From NCBI RefSeq assembly GCF_022347545.1, contig NZ_JAKREW010000025.1:20048-84047 (forward strand): a stretch of 64,000 bases of DNA. Direction: 5' to 3'. Position 1 is the stretch's first letter; each line of letters starts with the position of its first letter. The DNA comes from Terribium retamae (GTDB lineage Bacteria; Pseudomonadota; Alphaproteobacteria; Rhizobiales; Rhizobiaceae). The notes beneath the pieces were generated by a model. That model did no database searches and was not told where the DNA came from. It worked only from the letters and a program-made list of their open reading frames with translations. This document shows positions 1 through 9,153 of the stretch, piece by piece. Both the position numbers and the translations under genes were made by a program.

Positions 1-727
1 GCTTTTCGGCGTCCGCCAATCTACGCTCGGTTGCCTGGCGTTCCTCGGCCTTGCGCCGCTGATAGGCGCTGCAATTTCCACCATAGCGCGTGGCGCCGAG
101 TGTATTGAGCTCGACGACGGCATCCATCTCTTCAAGCAATTCACGGTCATGGCTGACAACGATCGCACCGGCGCGCCAGCCCCTCAGAAGATCGATCACC
201 GCACGGCGTCCGGCGCGGTCGAGATTGTTCGTGGGCTCGTCGAGCAGCAGGAAATCCGGTTCCCGGAAAATCAAGGCGGCAAGGCTAGCACGCGTGCGTT
301 GGCCTCCCGACAAGGCAGCGAGTGGCGTCTTGGCCTCCGCGTCCAGTCCGCAGCGGAGAAGCGCTGTTTCCATCCTGATCGGCAACGTCCAGTCCGCATC
401 GGCAAGTTCCTCGGTGCTGGCTTCTCCAGTCTCCGCGCGATCCAGGACCGCCAGCGCGGGCGAAACGCCGAAGAGGTCGCCGACGGTTGCGCCGGACAGC
501 GTTGGAATCTCCTGCTGCATAAATCCCAAGGTGCCGTGAACCTGAATTGTCCCCGCTTGCGGTGGAAGTGATGCCGTGATCAAGCGCAGCAAAGTAGTCT
601 TGCCGGTGCCGTTGCGCCCGACAAGCCCCGTGCGTTCGGGCCCGAAGCTCAGGTTGATATTGGTGAAAAGCGGGACGCCGTCGGGCGTGGACCAGCCAAG
701 GCCGGTAAGCGAAATGGATGCAGACAT
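1..727 (-). CDS. ABC-F family ATPase, 3'-truncated by window edge
   Basis: Soluble ABC-F ATPase without membrane domains; family members act on the ribosome as translation factors or antibiotic-protection proteins. The minus-strand frame stays open from ATG at 727 to the window edge, giving about 242 residues that cover only the first nucleotide-binding domain. Visible motifs: Walker A GRNGTGKTT near residues 37-45, signature LSGGQ and Walker B FLLLDEPTNNLD, followed by a VVSHDRELL switch region. The second domain lies outside the window. It differs from the EttA gene 2.5 kb away, whose signature motif context is LSGGERRR, so it is a paralogue (Uup or YbiT/resistance type not decidable). The start is chosen because translation begins MSASISLTGLGW just before the first beta strand. 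Confidence 0.9.
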   Translation of the reverse strand, partial: MSASISLTGLGWSTPDGVPLFTNINLSFGPERTGLVGRNGTGKTTLLRLITASLPPQAGTIQVHGTLGFMQQEIPTLSGATVGDLFGVSPALAVLDRAETGEASTEELADADWTLPIRMETALLRCGLDAEAKTPLAALSGGQRTRASLAALIFREPDFLLLDEPTNNLDRAGRRAVIDLLRGWRAGAIVVSHDRELLEEMDAVVELNTLGATRYGGNCSAYQRRKAEERQATERRLADAEK

Positions 728-1033
728 GGGATACTCGTTGCGTGACCGAAATGGCGAGGGCAGCGAGGATCAATTACATGTCTGAGAACTCCGAGAGGCG
801 CTATTCCGTGCCAATCTAGGTGACATTGCCGAAAGAACAAGGGTTCGCCGCGAGATTGGGGTGAACGGGATGTCGAGGCGAGCGCATGCCGCCGCGATCC
901 TTTGCGTCTCTGACGTCGGCCCAGGCTTAAATCGCCGTCCCGCAGTGCCTATTTGACGGATCGACAACCTCGACGGCCATGCTTGAAAACTGCCGGCAAT
1001 CGTTGATCCGACCACTTCGAAAGGCGAATTGCT
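728..1033. other. Intergenic region between divergent ABC-F and LysR genes
   Basis: About 306 bp without a convincing gene. It must carry the promoters of the leftward ABC-F gene and the rightward LysR gene. A TTGACG hexamer occurs near 955, but I see no clear partner -10 or dyad that would allow an operator call. Confidence 0.5.
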
Positions 1034-1963
1034 TTGCACGAACGTCTGCTTGAAATCGATGGAGGCCTGCTCCTAACGCTCGACGCCTTGCTACGTGACC
1101 GCAACGTCACCCACGCCGCTGCGCGGCTGGGTATCACGCAACCGGCGCTTTCTGCGCGGCTGATGCGACTTCGGCAGATATTCGGCGATCCGCTGCTGAC
1201 GCCGGCAACGTCCGGCCGCGGCATGACACCGACATCCCATGCCGCCGCACTGCAGCCGGAACTGACCAAACTCATCGAACGATTGCGCGACTTCACCAAT
1301 GCGGCGCAGGTTTTCGATCCGTCGACCAGCCAGCGCGTATTTCGCATCGCTGCCACCGACAATCCGGCGGCGATCCTCGCTCCGGACTTGATACCGCACC
1401 TCAGCAAGGTGGCGCCGAACATCCGTATCGCGCTTGTACTCCCGGACAAGCCGCGTATCGCGGCCTCACTCGAGGAGGGCGAAGTCGATCTCTATCTCGG
1501 CCTCGCCGAATGCGTCACCAACGGTCTGGTCGGCCGCACCCTATTCGATGAGGAATTCGTGACGGCGCAGCGCCGCGGCCATCCAAGGGGAAAGCGGCCT
1601 TTTGATCTCGACGAATTCTGCTCGCTTGATCACCTGCTCATCTCAGCGTCCGGAGGCAACTTCACCGGCATGGTCGATGAAGCGCTCGAAGCTCACGGGC
1701 GTGAGCGACGGGTGACCGTGTCAGTCCAGAGCTATGCGCTCGCCACGCTCGTCCTGATGAACAGCGACTGCATCTGCACTTTGCCGCGCCGCTTCCTGCA
1801 GCGTTTCACATCGTCGCTCGATCTCTTCGAGCCGCCGCTGGAGCTTGCACGCTTTCAACTGTCGGCCTTCTGGCACCAGCGTATGAGCGGCGACCCCGCC
1901 CATACGTGGTTGCGCGAGCAGGTTTTCCTGACCGCAAAGGCGCAAGGCCGTTCGATGAACTGA
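1034..1963 (+). CDS. LysR-family transcriptional regulator
   Basis: DNA-binding regulator of 309 residues, the normal LysR length. The N-terminal winged helix-turn-helix spans about residues 10-70 (DRNVTHAAARLGITQPALSARL followed by the wing region), then a two-lobed periplasmic-binding-like effector domain from about residue 90. The start is TTG at 1034: no in-frame ATG lies nearby, AAAGGCG sits about 9 bases upstream and the HTH begins at the expected distance. It is convergent with the metallo-hydrolase gene, with only 6 bp between the stop codons, so it is not obviously the divergent regulator of that gene. The effector is unknown; the HTH resembles the NodD/SyrM-like branch only in a general way. 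Confidence 0.9.
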   Translation: MHERLLEIDGGLLLTLDALLRDRNVTHAAARLGITQPALSARLMRLRQIFGDPLLTPATSGRGMTPTSHAAALQPELTKLIERLRDFTNAAQVFDPSTSQRVFRIAATDNPAAILAPDLIPHLSKVAPNIRIALVLPDKPRIAASLEEGEVDLYLGLAECVTNGLVGRTLFDEEFVTAQRRGHPRGKRPFDLDEFCSLDHLLISASGGNFTGMVDEALEAHGRERRVTVSVQSYALATLVLMNSDCICTLPRRFLQRFTSSLDLFEPPLELARFQLSAFWHQRMSGDPAHTWLREQVFLTAKAQGRSMN

Positions 1964-1969
1964 CCGACG

Positions 1970-2968
1970 TTAATCCGACTGTTGACCGGCTGCTCCACCC
2001 CGGTTTCGGTACTCAACCGGGTGCCAGCTGTAAGAGCCGTTTCCCTCGGCGCGGATATGCCCGACACCGGGGAACTGCAGATGCGGTGCGGCTATCAACT
2101 GTCGCGTATCAGCGAAGCTGGGAAACATCTTTTCCCGTACGGCTGCCGCCTGATCAGGATCCACGTCATAGACAATGGTGATCGTCGGTTTCGGGAACTG
2201 CACCGACTCGACATGGATCGTGTCGCCGACGAAGACGATGGATTGTCCTTTGTTCGAAACGGTGAAGAAGGCGCTGCCTGGGGTGTGTCCGGGATGGAGG
2301 TTTCCCACGATCCCGGGAAGGATGGTTTCGTTTTCGGCGAAGGTTTTGACCTTGCCGGCCTTGGCCAGAACGCCGATCGTTTTTTCCGCCTCATCGAAAT
2401 AGCGCCGGTCGTAACCGGTTCGTTGAGCGTTGGCCGGGGTGAGGAAGAAGTCGAGATCCGGCGCCCCGACATGCACTGTTGCATTGGCAAAAGCAGGTTT
2501 GCCGCTGTCGACCAGCCCACCTGTATGATCGGTGTGGATATGGGTGATCAGGATATCGGTGATGTCCTCTGGCTTGACGCCGACGCTGGCGAGGCTGTCA
2601 CGCAGCTTGCCGCCAAAACCTGGCCCGAAGAGCGACCCCGAACCCGTGTCGACGAGGATTCGTCGCTCGCCATCGCGCAGCAGATAGACGTTGATCGACG
2701 CTTCGACAGGATTGGCTAGGAAGGAACGGTCGAGCAGCGCATCGACCTCCGACGGTGACGTGCGGGTCAGGAGTTTGTGCAGGTCCTGTGGAACCGTGCC
2801 GTCGGACAGTGCGATAATCTCGATGTCGCCGAGGGGGAAAGAATAGGAGTCCGCGGCCTGGGCATAGGAAGCTGACGCTTGCGTGCCGCTGTTTTCGGCA
2901 AAGGCTGGCATGGCGGCGCCGACAAGCAGGCTAAGCGCCATGGCGGCAAGGAGAGAGCGACGGTTCAT
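1970..2968 (-). CDS. Exported metallo-beta-lactamase-fold hydrolase
   Basis: Predicted metal-dependent hydrolase of 332 residues exported to the periplasm. The N-terminus carries a twin-arginine-like leader (MNRRSLLAAMA, hydrophobic stretch, AFA cleavage site), suggesting Tat export of a folded metalloprotein. The HxHxDH metal motif is present (ILITHIHTDHTGG, about residues 140-152), with later ligands in HPGHTPGS and a VGDTIH strand. The overall pattern resembles the methyl-parathion-hydrolase/AHL-lactonase-like branch of the fold, but substrate cannot be read from sequence. ATG at 2968 is preferred over an in-frame TTG two codons upstream because GAGGA lies about 9 bases before it. It is convergent with the LysR gene and divergent from ettA. 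Confidence 0.85.
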   Translation of the reverse strand: MNRRSLLAAMALSLLVGAAMPAFAENSGTQASASYAQAADSYSFPLGDIEIIALSDGTVPQDLHKLLTRTSPSEVDALLDRSFLANPVEASINVYLLRDGERRILVDTGSGSLFGPGFGGKLRDSLASVGVKPEDITDILITHIHTDHTGGLVDSGKPAFANATVHVGAPDLDFFLTPANAQRTGYDRRYFDEAEKTIGVLAKAGKVKTFAENETILPGIVGNLHPGHTPGSAFFTVSNKGQSIVFVGDTIHVESVQFPKPTITIVYDVDPDQAAAVREKMFPSFADTRQLIAAPHLQFPGVGHIRAEGNGSYSWHPVEYRNRGGAAGQQSD

Positions 2969-3264
2969 GGGCAAAGGTCCTCTGTTATCGATGGACCTCA
3001 GCTATGCGCACCGGTCGCGCGCTTGAAATCGGAACGATGGATTGGACCGATAGATCGCGTTGATACCTTGAACGAGCAGCGTTCCGTTTCTCGGCAAAAC
3101 AGGCTGAGCTGTTCCAACTCGTCCGGCAAACCACAGAACCTGGCATGAAAGAAGGTCGGCGTTTTCGAGCCCTTAACGATTGCCGTTTCGGTCGCCATCG
3201 CCTACATAGCGCGCAACCTCCGTTCAATTCGGCTTCCAATCCGTTCGATCCAAGGAAAGCGCGC

Positions 3265-4914
3265 GTGGCACGCCAGTTTATTTATCACATGTCCGGCCTT
3301 TCGAAGGCCTACGGCACCAAGAAGGTGCTGGAGAATGTCCATCTCTCCTTCTACCCCGATGCCAAGATCGGCATTCTCGGTCCCAACGGCGCCGGTAAGT
3401 CGACGATCCTGAAGATCATGGCCGGGCTCGACAAGGAGTTCACGGGCGAAGCCTGGCTGGCCGAGGGCGCGACCGTCGGTTACCTGGCGCAGGAACCGCA
3501 TCTCGACCCGAACAAGACGGTGTTCGAAAACATCATGGAAGGTGTCGCCAAGAAGACGGCCATCATCGAGCGCTACAACGAGCTGATGATGAACTATTCC
3601 GACGAGACTGCCGATGAATCGGCCAAGCTCCAGGATGACATGGATCGTCTCAACCTGTGGGATCTCGAACAGCAGGTCGAGATGGCGATGGAAGCGCTGG
3701 CCTGCGCGCCCAAGGACGCCGACGTGACCAAGCTGTCGGGCGGTGAACGCCGCCGCGTAGCGCTCTGTAAGCTGCTGCTCTCCGAGCCTGATCTCCTGCT
3801 GCTCGACGAACCGACCAACCATCTTGATGCCGAGACCACGGCATGGCTTGAAAAGCACCTGCGCGCCTACAAGGGCGCCGTGCTGCTCATCACCCACGAC
3901 CGCTACTTCCTCGACAATGTGACCGGCTGGATCCTTGAACTCGATCGCGGTCGCAGCATTCCTTACGAAGGCAACTACACCGCCTATCTGGAAGCCAAGG
4001 CCAAGCGTCTCAAGCAGGAAGGCCGCGAAGACGACGCCCGCCAGCGCGCCATCGGCCGCGAGCGCGAGTGGATCCAGTCTTCCCCCAAGGCTCGCCAGAC
4101 CAAGTCCAAGGCGCGTATCAAGGCTTTCGAGGATCTGCTCGAACAGGCCAACAACCGCCGCCCGACCGATACGCAGATCGTCATCCCGCACGGCGAGCGC
4201 CTCGGCAATGTGGTCATCGAGGTTGCCGATCTCAACAAGGGCTTCGGCGACCAGCTGCTGATCGAAAACCTGACCTTCAAGCTGCCGCCCGGTGGCATCG
4301 TCGGCATCATCGGCCCGAACGGCGCCGGCAAGACCACGCTGTTCAAGATGATCACCGGCCAGGAAAAGCCGGATGCCGGCACCATCCGCATCGGCGAGAC
4401 GGTCAAGCTCGGCTATGTCGACCAGAGCCGCGACGCGCTCGATCCGAACAAGACCGTGTGGGAAGAGATTTCCGGCGGCGCCGAAGTGGTCAAGCTCGGC
4501 AAGTTCGAAGCCAACACCCGTGCCTATTGTTCGTCGTTCAATTTCCGTGGCGGAGACCAGCAGCAGAAGGTCGGCAACCTGTCCGGCGGTCAGCGCAACC
4601 GCGTGCACCTGGCCAAGATGCTGCGCACCGGCGGCAACGTGCTGCTGCTCGACGAACCAACCAACGACCTCGACACCGAAACGCTGGCAGCGCTTGAAGA
4701 CGCGCTGGAAAGCTATGCCGGCTGCGCAGTCATCATCAGCCACGATCGTATGTTCCTCGACCGCCTGGCCACTCACATCCTGGCCTTCGAAGGCGACAGC
4801 CATGTCGAATGGTTCGAGGGCAACTTCGAAGACTATGAGAAGGACAAGATCCGCCGTCTCGGCCCGGAGGCCGTCAATCCGCATCGGATGACCTACAAGA
4901 GACTGACGCGATAA
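3265..4914 (+). CDS. ettA: Energy-dependent translational throttle protein EttA (ABC-F)
   Basis: ABC-F protein of 549 residues that binds the ribosomal E site and gates entry into the elongation cycle according to ATP/ADP ratio (known of EttA). Two nucleotide-binding domains: Walker A GPNGAGKST at residues 39-47 with LSGGERRR and LLLLDEPTNHLD, then a second GPNGAGKTT, LSGGQRNRVH and LLLLDEPTNDLD. The long linker between domains holds the charged alpha-hairpin, and the second half ends in MTYKRLTR, typical of EttA. The frame is open upstream to 3145, but GTG at 3265 is chosen because AAGGAAAG lies just before it and the protein then begins VARQFIYHM, matching the MAQYIYTM start of E. coli EttA (555 residues). 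A strong terminator follows. Confidence 0.95.
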   Translation: MARQFIYHMSGLSKAYGTKKVLENVHLSFYPDAKIGILGPNGAGKSTILKIMAGLDKEFTGEAWLAEGATVGYLAQEPHLDPNKTVFENIMEGVAKKTAIIERYNELMMNYSDETADESAKLQDDMDRLNLWDLEQQVEMAMEALACAPKDADVTKLSGGERRRVALCKLLLSEPDLLLLDEPTNHLDAETTAWLEKHLRAYKGAVLLITHDRYFLDNVTGWILELDRGRSIPYEGNYTAYLEAKAKRLKQEGREDDARQRAIGREREWIQSSPKARQTKSKARIKAFEDLLEQANNRRPTDTQIVIPHGERLGNVVIEVADLNKGFGDQLLIENLTFKLPPGGIVGIIGPNGAGKTTLFKMITGQEKPDAGTIRIGETVKLGYVDQSRDALDPNKTVWEEISGGAEVVKLGKFEANTRAYCSSFNFRGGDQQQKVGNLSGGQRNRVHLAKMLRTGGNVLLLDEPTNDLDTETLAALEDALESYAGCAVIISHDRMFLDRLATHILAFEGDSHVEWFEGNFEDYEKDKIRRLGPEAVNPHRMTYKRLTR

Positions 4915-4923
4915 GAATACCGA

Positions 4924-4950
4924 CGCCCCGCCCAAAGCGGGGCGTTTTTC
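4924..4950 (+). terminator. Rho-independent terminator after ettA
   Basis: CGCCCCG and CGGGGCG form a 7-bp GC stem around a CCCAAAG loop, followed at once by TTTTTC, 9 bp after the ettA stop codon. Confidence 0.9.
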
Positions 4951-5067
4951 ATTTCGAGCGTTCTGGGCAAACAGAACTGCCCCCAATGCTCATCCTGCTT
5001 CCCTGCAATTCCGGACGCAAACCGCAGCATGGTTTTGCAGGAATTGCTTCAGATTGGAGTTCGCACA

Positions 5068-5832
5068 ATGAAAGACTGGTCCGCTTCGCTCTATCTGAAA
5101 TTCGAGGACGAGCGGACGCGGCCGGCGCGGGACCTGCTCGCGCAGGTGCCTGTCGCAACCCCACGCCGCGTGGTCGATATCGGTTGCGGACCAGGAAATT
5201 CCACCGAACTTCTGGCCGAACGCTGGCCAGAGGCGCAGGTGATCGGCTTCGACACGTCGCCTGACATGATCGAAAAAGCCAAGGCGCGGCTGCCGAAGCT
5301 TTCCTTCGAGCTTGCCGACGCGGGAAGCTGGACCCCTGCCGAGCCGGTGGATGTCATCTTTGCCAATGCGGTGTTCCAGTGGCTGCCCGAGCATCCCTCG
5401 GTGTTGCAAAGGCTTTTGGGCCTGCTCGCACCCGGTGGGGCGCTTGCCGTCCAGATGCCCGACAATATGGATGAGCCGTCACACAGGCTGATGCGCGAGA
5501 CGGCGTCTTCGATGCCTTTCGCCGAAAAACTTGCAAAGGCGGCACGCGCGCCACTGCCATCGGTTTCGTTCTATTATGACAGGCTGAAGCCGCATGCAGG
5601 GCGACTCGACATCTGGCACACGATCTACAACCATCCGTTGGCCGATGCTGCCGCGATCGTGGAATGGGTGAAGTCCACCGGCCTCAAGCCCTTTCTCGAC
5701 CCGCTCGACGAGGTGGAAAAGAGCCAGTTCCTCGACCACTACACGGCAAAGATCGCACAAGCCTATTCGCCCACAGTGGATGGCAAGGTGCTGTTGCGCT
5801 TCCCGCGCCTGTTCATGGTCGCCACCCGCTGA
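5068..5832 (+). CDS. tam: Trans-aconitate 2-methyltransferase
   Basis: SAM-dependent methyltransferase of 254 residues. Tam methylates trans-aconitate, a toxic by-product that inhibits aconitase. Class I methyltransferase motifs: motif I VVDIGCGPGNSTELL (about residues 34-48), an acidic residue in GFDTSPDMI that would bind the SAM ribose, and post-I region FANAVFQWLPEHPSVL. The family-typical N-terminus WSASLYLKFEDERTRPARDLL is clear. ATG at 5068 is preferred over an upstream in-frame start because TTGGAGT lies 7 bases before it and the protein then begins at the usual Tam start. It stands alone, separated from ettA by a terminator. Confidence 0.9.
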   Translation: MKDWSASLYLKFEDERTRPARDLLAQVPVATPRRVVDIGCGPGNSTELLAERWPEAQVIGFDTSPDMIEKAKARLPKLSFELADAGSWTPAEPVDVIFANAVFQWLPEHPSVLQRLLGLLAPGGALAVQMPDNMDEPSHRLMRETASSMPFAEKLAKAARAPLPSVSFYYDRLKPHAGRLDIWHTIYNHPLADAAAIVEWVKSTGLKPFLDPLDEVEKSQFLDHYTAKIAQAYSPTVDGKVLLRFPRLFMVATR

Positions 5833-6040
5833 CATTGCAGTCTGCCGGCCGACAATTTAGCTGGCGTCGCTATTGTTTTGCTGTCTGCAGGGCGGACGCA
5901 GCGTCAACAGCTATGCGCGGCGCGGGATGAGGAAAGGCTCGCTTCGCAACGGAAGGTAGCGTAAACCGCATAGAAAAGCCGGCCGCATCGTTTCCCAGGA
6001 TGCCGGTGGCAGCGCGGCCCCCCGCCGCCAGGAAAACGAG

Positions 6041-7168
6041 TTGGACATGCATCGCGTCATCATCAGCGGCATCGGCGTCGAAATCCCCGAAGCATCGATC
6101 ACCAATGACGAACTGGTCGAAAGTTTCAACGCCTGGGTCGAGCTGGAAAACGTCAAGCGGGCCGAAACGGGTACGGAGCCTCTGCAGAAATCCGACGCCG
6201 ATTTCATCGTGCATGCGTCAGGCATCAAGAAGCGCCATGTCGTCGAACGCGCGGGTATTCTCGACCCGACGCGTATGGCACCGCGGCTGCCGGCGCGCCC
6301 GGACGACGCGCTGTCGCTGCAGGCGGAGTTCGGCATAGCTTCGGCGCGCAAGGCGCTGGCTCATGCCGGAACGGAACCGGGCGAGATCGACCTGGTGATG
6401 GTCTCGTCTTCGCACCTGCAGCGTCCTTATCCCGCAATCGCCATCGAAATGCAGGAGGCGCTCGGTACCAGCGGCGCCGGCTTCGATATGGGGCTGGGGT
6501 GTTCCTCTGCCGCTGCGGCATTGCATGTGGCGACCAATCTGGTGCGCTCGGGCGCACAGAAGAAGGTACTGGTGACGACGCCCGAAATCATCACCGGCCA
6601 TCTCAATTTCCGCGACCGCCAGACGCATTTCATCTTCGGCGACGCTTCCGTCTCGATGGTGGTGGAAGCGATCGAAGAAGGGGAGACCCGGCCTGGCCGT
6701 TTCGAGGTACTCGACACCCGGCTATGGACGCAGATGTCGTCCAACATCCGCACCAATCTCGGCTATCTAACCCGCACCACGCAGGACGATCCTTACATGA
6801 TCGACCTCGAGGGCAACATGATCAAGCAAGTCGGCAACAAGGTGTTCAAGGAAGTCACCGTCGCCGGCCACAAGTTCATTGTCGAATTCCTGGCCGAGCA
6901 TGGGCTGACGCCTCAAGGCATCCGCCGGTTCTGGCTGCACCAGGCCAATGCGCGCATGAACGCCATGATCCTGAAACTCGCTTTCGGCCACGAAGTGGGG
7001 CATGACCGCGCGCCGATGGTGCTGGAGCGGCTGGGCAATACGGCCGGCGCCGGTGCAATCATCGCGCTCAGTGAAAACCATGCAGATATGAAGCCGGGCG
7101 ATTTCGGCCTGCTTTGCGCCTTCGGCGCCGGCTATTCGATCGGTGGTGCGCTTTTGGAGATGCAGTAG
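6041..7168 (+). CDS. Beta-ketoacyl-ACP synthase III family protein
   Basis: Thiolase-fold ketosynthase of 375 residues. KAS III enzymes condense an acyl-CoA with malonyl-ACP to start fatty acid synthesis. The Cys-His-Asn triad is complete: Cys154 (GLGCSSAAAAL), His300 (WLHQANARMN) and Asn333 (GNTAGAG). The protein is some 50 residues longer than housekeeping FabH and lacks plsX, acpP or other fatty-acid genes beside it, so it is probably a second, specialised synthase rather than the essential FabH. Translation could start at TTG 6041, which is well spaced from AGGAAA, or at ATG 6047; the difference is two residues. Substrate preference is not readable. Confidence 0.85.
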   Translation: MDMHRVIISGIGVEIPEASITNDELVESFNAWVELENVKRAETGTEPLQKSDADFIVHASGIKKRHVVERAGILDPTRMAPRLPARPDDALSLQAEFGIASARKALAHAGTEPGEIDLVMVSSSHLQRPYPAIAIEMQEALGTSGAGFDMGLGCSSAAAALHVATNLVRSGAQKKVLVTTPEIITGHLNFRDRQTHFIFGDASVSMVVEAIEEGETRPGRFEVLDTRLWTQMSSNIRTNLGYLTRTTQDDPYMIDLEGNMIKQVGNKVFKEVTVAGHKFIVEFLAEHGLTPQGIRRFWLHQANARMNAMILKLAFGHEVGHDRAPMVLERLGNTAGAGAIIALSENHADMKPGDFGLLCAFGAGYSIGGALLEMQ

Positions 7169-7273
7169 ACTGGCTGTATCAATATCCTTCATCAGTTCAT
7201 CAGCGCTTTCGACTGGACCGGCCATGCCGTTACAGTAGGTTGCGCCCTGTATTGAACCGCGGACAAGTAAGCC

Positions 7274-7873
7274 ATGCTCGACACACAGCCTGAAATCGTG
7301 CCGGGCAAGAAACTCAGCGCTAAAGTCGCCGGCCTTTACGTTGCGTCGTCCGACGATTTCCAGACAAGGGCGGTGGAGCGGCTGGAGCTTGGTTTCGACG
7401 GCATCCCCGGTGATTTCCATGGTGGTCAAACCCGCCGCTCCGGCGGGCGGGAACCATGGTATCCGCGCGGCACCGAAATCCGCAACGAGCGGCAGGTATC
7501 GATCGTTGCCTTCGACGAACTGGCTGTGGTGGCCGAGCGCATGGGGCTTGCCGAGATAAAGCCAGAATGGATCGGTGCCAATCTGGTGATCGACGGCCTG
7601 CCCAACCTGTCGATGCTGCCTTCGGCGACGCTGCTGTTCTTTGCCGGCGGTGTTACACTGAAGATCGATGCGCAGAACAACCCTTGCCGTCTTGCCGGCC
7701 GCTCGATTGCCAGGAACGCCCGCATGGAGGACCAGGATGCCGGCTCTCTTCTGTTTCCCAAGGTGGCGAAGCGCTTGCGCGGGCTGGTCGCCTGGGTTGA
7801 AAAGCCCGGCGTTATCGAGGCCGGCGAGGAGATTTCAGTGCGCGTTCCCGATCAGTGGATTTATCGGAGTTGA
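7274..7873 (+). CDS. MOSC domain-containing protein
   Basis: A 199-residue MOSC (molybdenum cofactor sulfurase C-terminal) domain protein. Such standalone MOSC proteins bind or transfer molybdopterin-linked sulfur or handle N-hydroxylated substrates. Seen here: GFDGIPGDFHGGQ near residues 39-51, a central beta-rich region, and the conserved cysteine in NNPCRLAGRS (about residue 139). The ATG at 7274 gives a protein of normal length for a single MOSC domain. It follows the ketosynthase by 105 bp and may share its transcript, although no functional link is evident. The aminotransferase downstream is convergent. Confidence 0.85.
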   Translation: MLDTQPEIVPGKKLSAKVAGLYVASSDDFQTRAVERLELGFDGIPGDFHGGQTRRSGGREPWYPRGTEIRNERQVSIVAFDELAVVAERMGLAEIKPEWIGANLVIDGLPNLSMLPSATLLFFAGGVTLKIDAQNNPCRLAGRSIARNARMEDQDAGSLLFPKVAKRLRGLVAWVEKPGVIEAGEEISVRVPDQWIYRS

Positions 7874-7927
7874 GAGAGCTGTCTTCGGCAGAATCGACTG
7901 CGGTACGGGAAGAGCGCGCAGCCCGGT

Positions 7928-8878
7928 TTAGCTTGGATAGCTAACCGGCTTGGACCAGGCTGGGTCTTCGTGTTTATCCCAGTACAGTTTTTCCAGCTTC
8001 CTGGTGATCGGCCCGACTTTGCCGTCGGCGATCAGGCCACCATCGATCTTCGTCACCGGCATGATGCCACCGGCAGTGGAGGTGATGAAAACCTCGTCGG
8101 CGCTTTTGAGCGCCGTCACGCTGACATCGACAGCGTTGCAGTCGAGACCGAGTTCACCCGAGAGATCGAAAACCGTACGCCGAGTAATGCCGGCGAGAAC
8201 GCCGATTGCCGGCGTTGACAATTTGCCCTCCTTGACGGCGAAGACGTTGAAGCCTGGGCCTTCGGCGACGTTGCCGTTGAAGTCGAGCAACAGGGCGGTC
8301 TCAGCCTTGCTGTCATAGGCATCGTAAAGGCCACGCACCAGATCGAGCCAGTGGTAGTTCTTGATCTCCGGATCGACCGAAGCAGGCGGGATGCGAATGC
8401 GGTTGCTGATCGCGACATGCAGGCCGCGCTCGCGCTGCTCGGCATTGGCGACCGAGCCGAAGGGGACGGCGAAAGCCATGAAGCGGTTGATCGCATCGCG
8501 CGGATCGCGACTGAATGTCGGGGAGGCGCCGCGGGTGGTGAGCATCTCGACATAGGAGGCGCGGTGGCCGGAGAGCGCCACACAATTGTGAAGGATTTCC
8601 GTCACCTGTTCGCGCGTGAATGGGATCGACATGCGCAGCCGCTCCATGCCCCCGAAGAAGCGTTCTATATGCAGGTCGAGGCGAAAGAAGCGGCCGTTCC
8701 AGACATGGACGGTGTCGTAAGTGGCGTCTGAGTGCAGGAAGCCCCAGTCGAGCACCGAGATCTTGGCTTCCGACATCGGCAGGTATTGCCCGTCGAGGAA
8801 GGCGACCCCGGCGGGATAGCTGTGCGGGTCGACATGACGGCTTTCAAGGACAGGCAAAGGGCTTGCGGTCTGGTCCAT
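7928..8878 (-). CDS. Class IV PLP-dependent aminotransferase (D-amino-acid/branched-chain type)
   Basis: Fold type IV aminotransferase of 316 residues, the family of D-alanine aminotransferase, IlvE and aminodeoxychorismate lyase. Characteristic segments: SVLDWGFLHSDATYDTVHVWNG near the N-terminus, the probable PLP lysine in PEIKNYHWLDLVRG (about residue 170), the EGPGFNVFAV segment around residue 205 and the phosphate-binding GITRRTVFDL and STAGGIMPV loops. The frame is open 49 codons further upstream, but ATG at 8878 is chosen because GGAGGA lies 7 bases before it. Whether the substrate is a D-amino acid or a branched-chain acid cannot be told. It is divergent from the deformylase-like gene across a 275-bp region with repeats. 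Confidence 0.85.
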   Translation of the reverse strand: MDQTASPLPVLESRHVDPHSYPAGVAFLDGQYLPMSEAKISVLDWGFLHSDATYDTVHVWNGRFFRLDLHIERFFGGMERLRMSIPFTREQVTEILHNCVALSGHRASYVEMLTTRGASPTFSRDPRDAINRFMAFAVPFGSVANAEQRERGLHVAISNRIRIPPASVDPEIKNYHWLDLVRGLYDAYDSKAETALLLDFNGNVAEGPGFNVFAVKEGKLSTPAIGVLAGITRRTVFDLSGELGLDCNAVDVSVTALKSADEVFITSTAGGIMPVTKIDGGLIADGKVGPITRKLEKLYWDKHEDPAWSKPVSYPS

Positions 8879-9014
8879 GGTCGTCTCCTCCGGGCCGTCG
8901 CAGCGGCTTGATGTTCCAACGTCATCTTCGGACGGAGGATGCCTGCAAACGATGCGCCATTCTCGCCAAAATGGCAGGCCACGTGCTCGCAAGATGATCA
9001 AAACGATACTGCGG

Positions 9015-9049
9015 TTGAAACGCAACGATCAGCGCAACGATCGTTTCAA
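9015..9049. promoter_or_regulatory. Nested direct and inverted repeat in divergent promoter region
   Basis: CGCAACGATC occurs at 9021-9030 and again at 9033-9042, enclosed by TTGAAACG (9015-9022) and its complement CGTTTCAA (9042-9049). It lies between the leftward aminotransferase and the rightward deformylase-like gene, where an operator would be expected. No regulator is known. Confidence 0.4.
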
Positions 9050-9153
9050 AGCCGCCTTGGCGTTAGCGCATATGTTTCACCACCCGGCCTTCTTTGGCGC
9101 ATGCGTCTTCAGGGGCTGTCTTATGCTTGGCATCGCTGAAGAGGAGGCAGGCG

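Noticed and set aside
3202..4986. 594-codon frame on the minus strand opposite ettA
   Set aside because: It mirrors a strongly conserved ABC-F gene, its translation has no recognisable domain, and long antisense frames are expected in GC-rich DNA.
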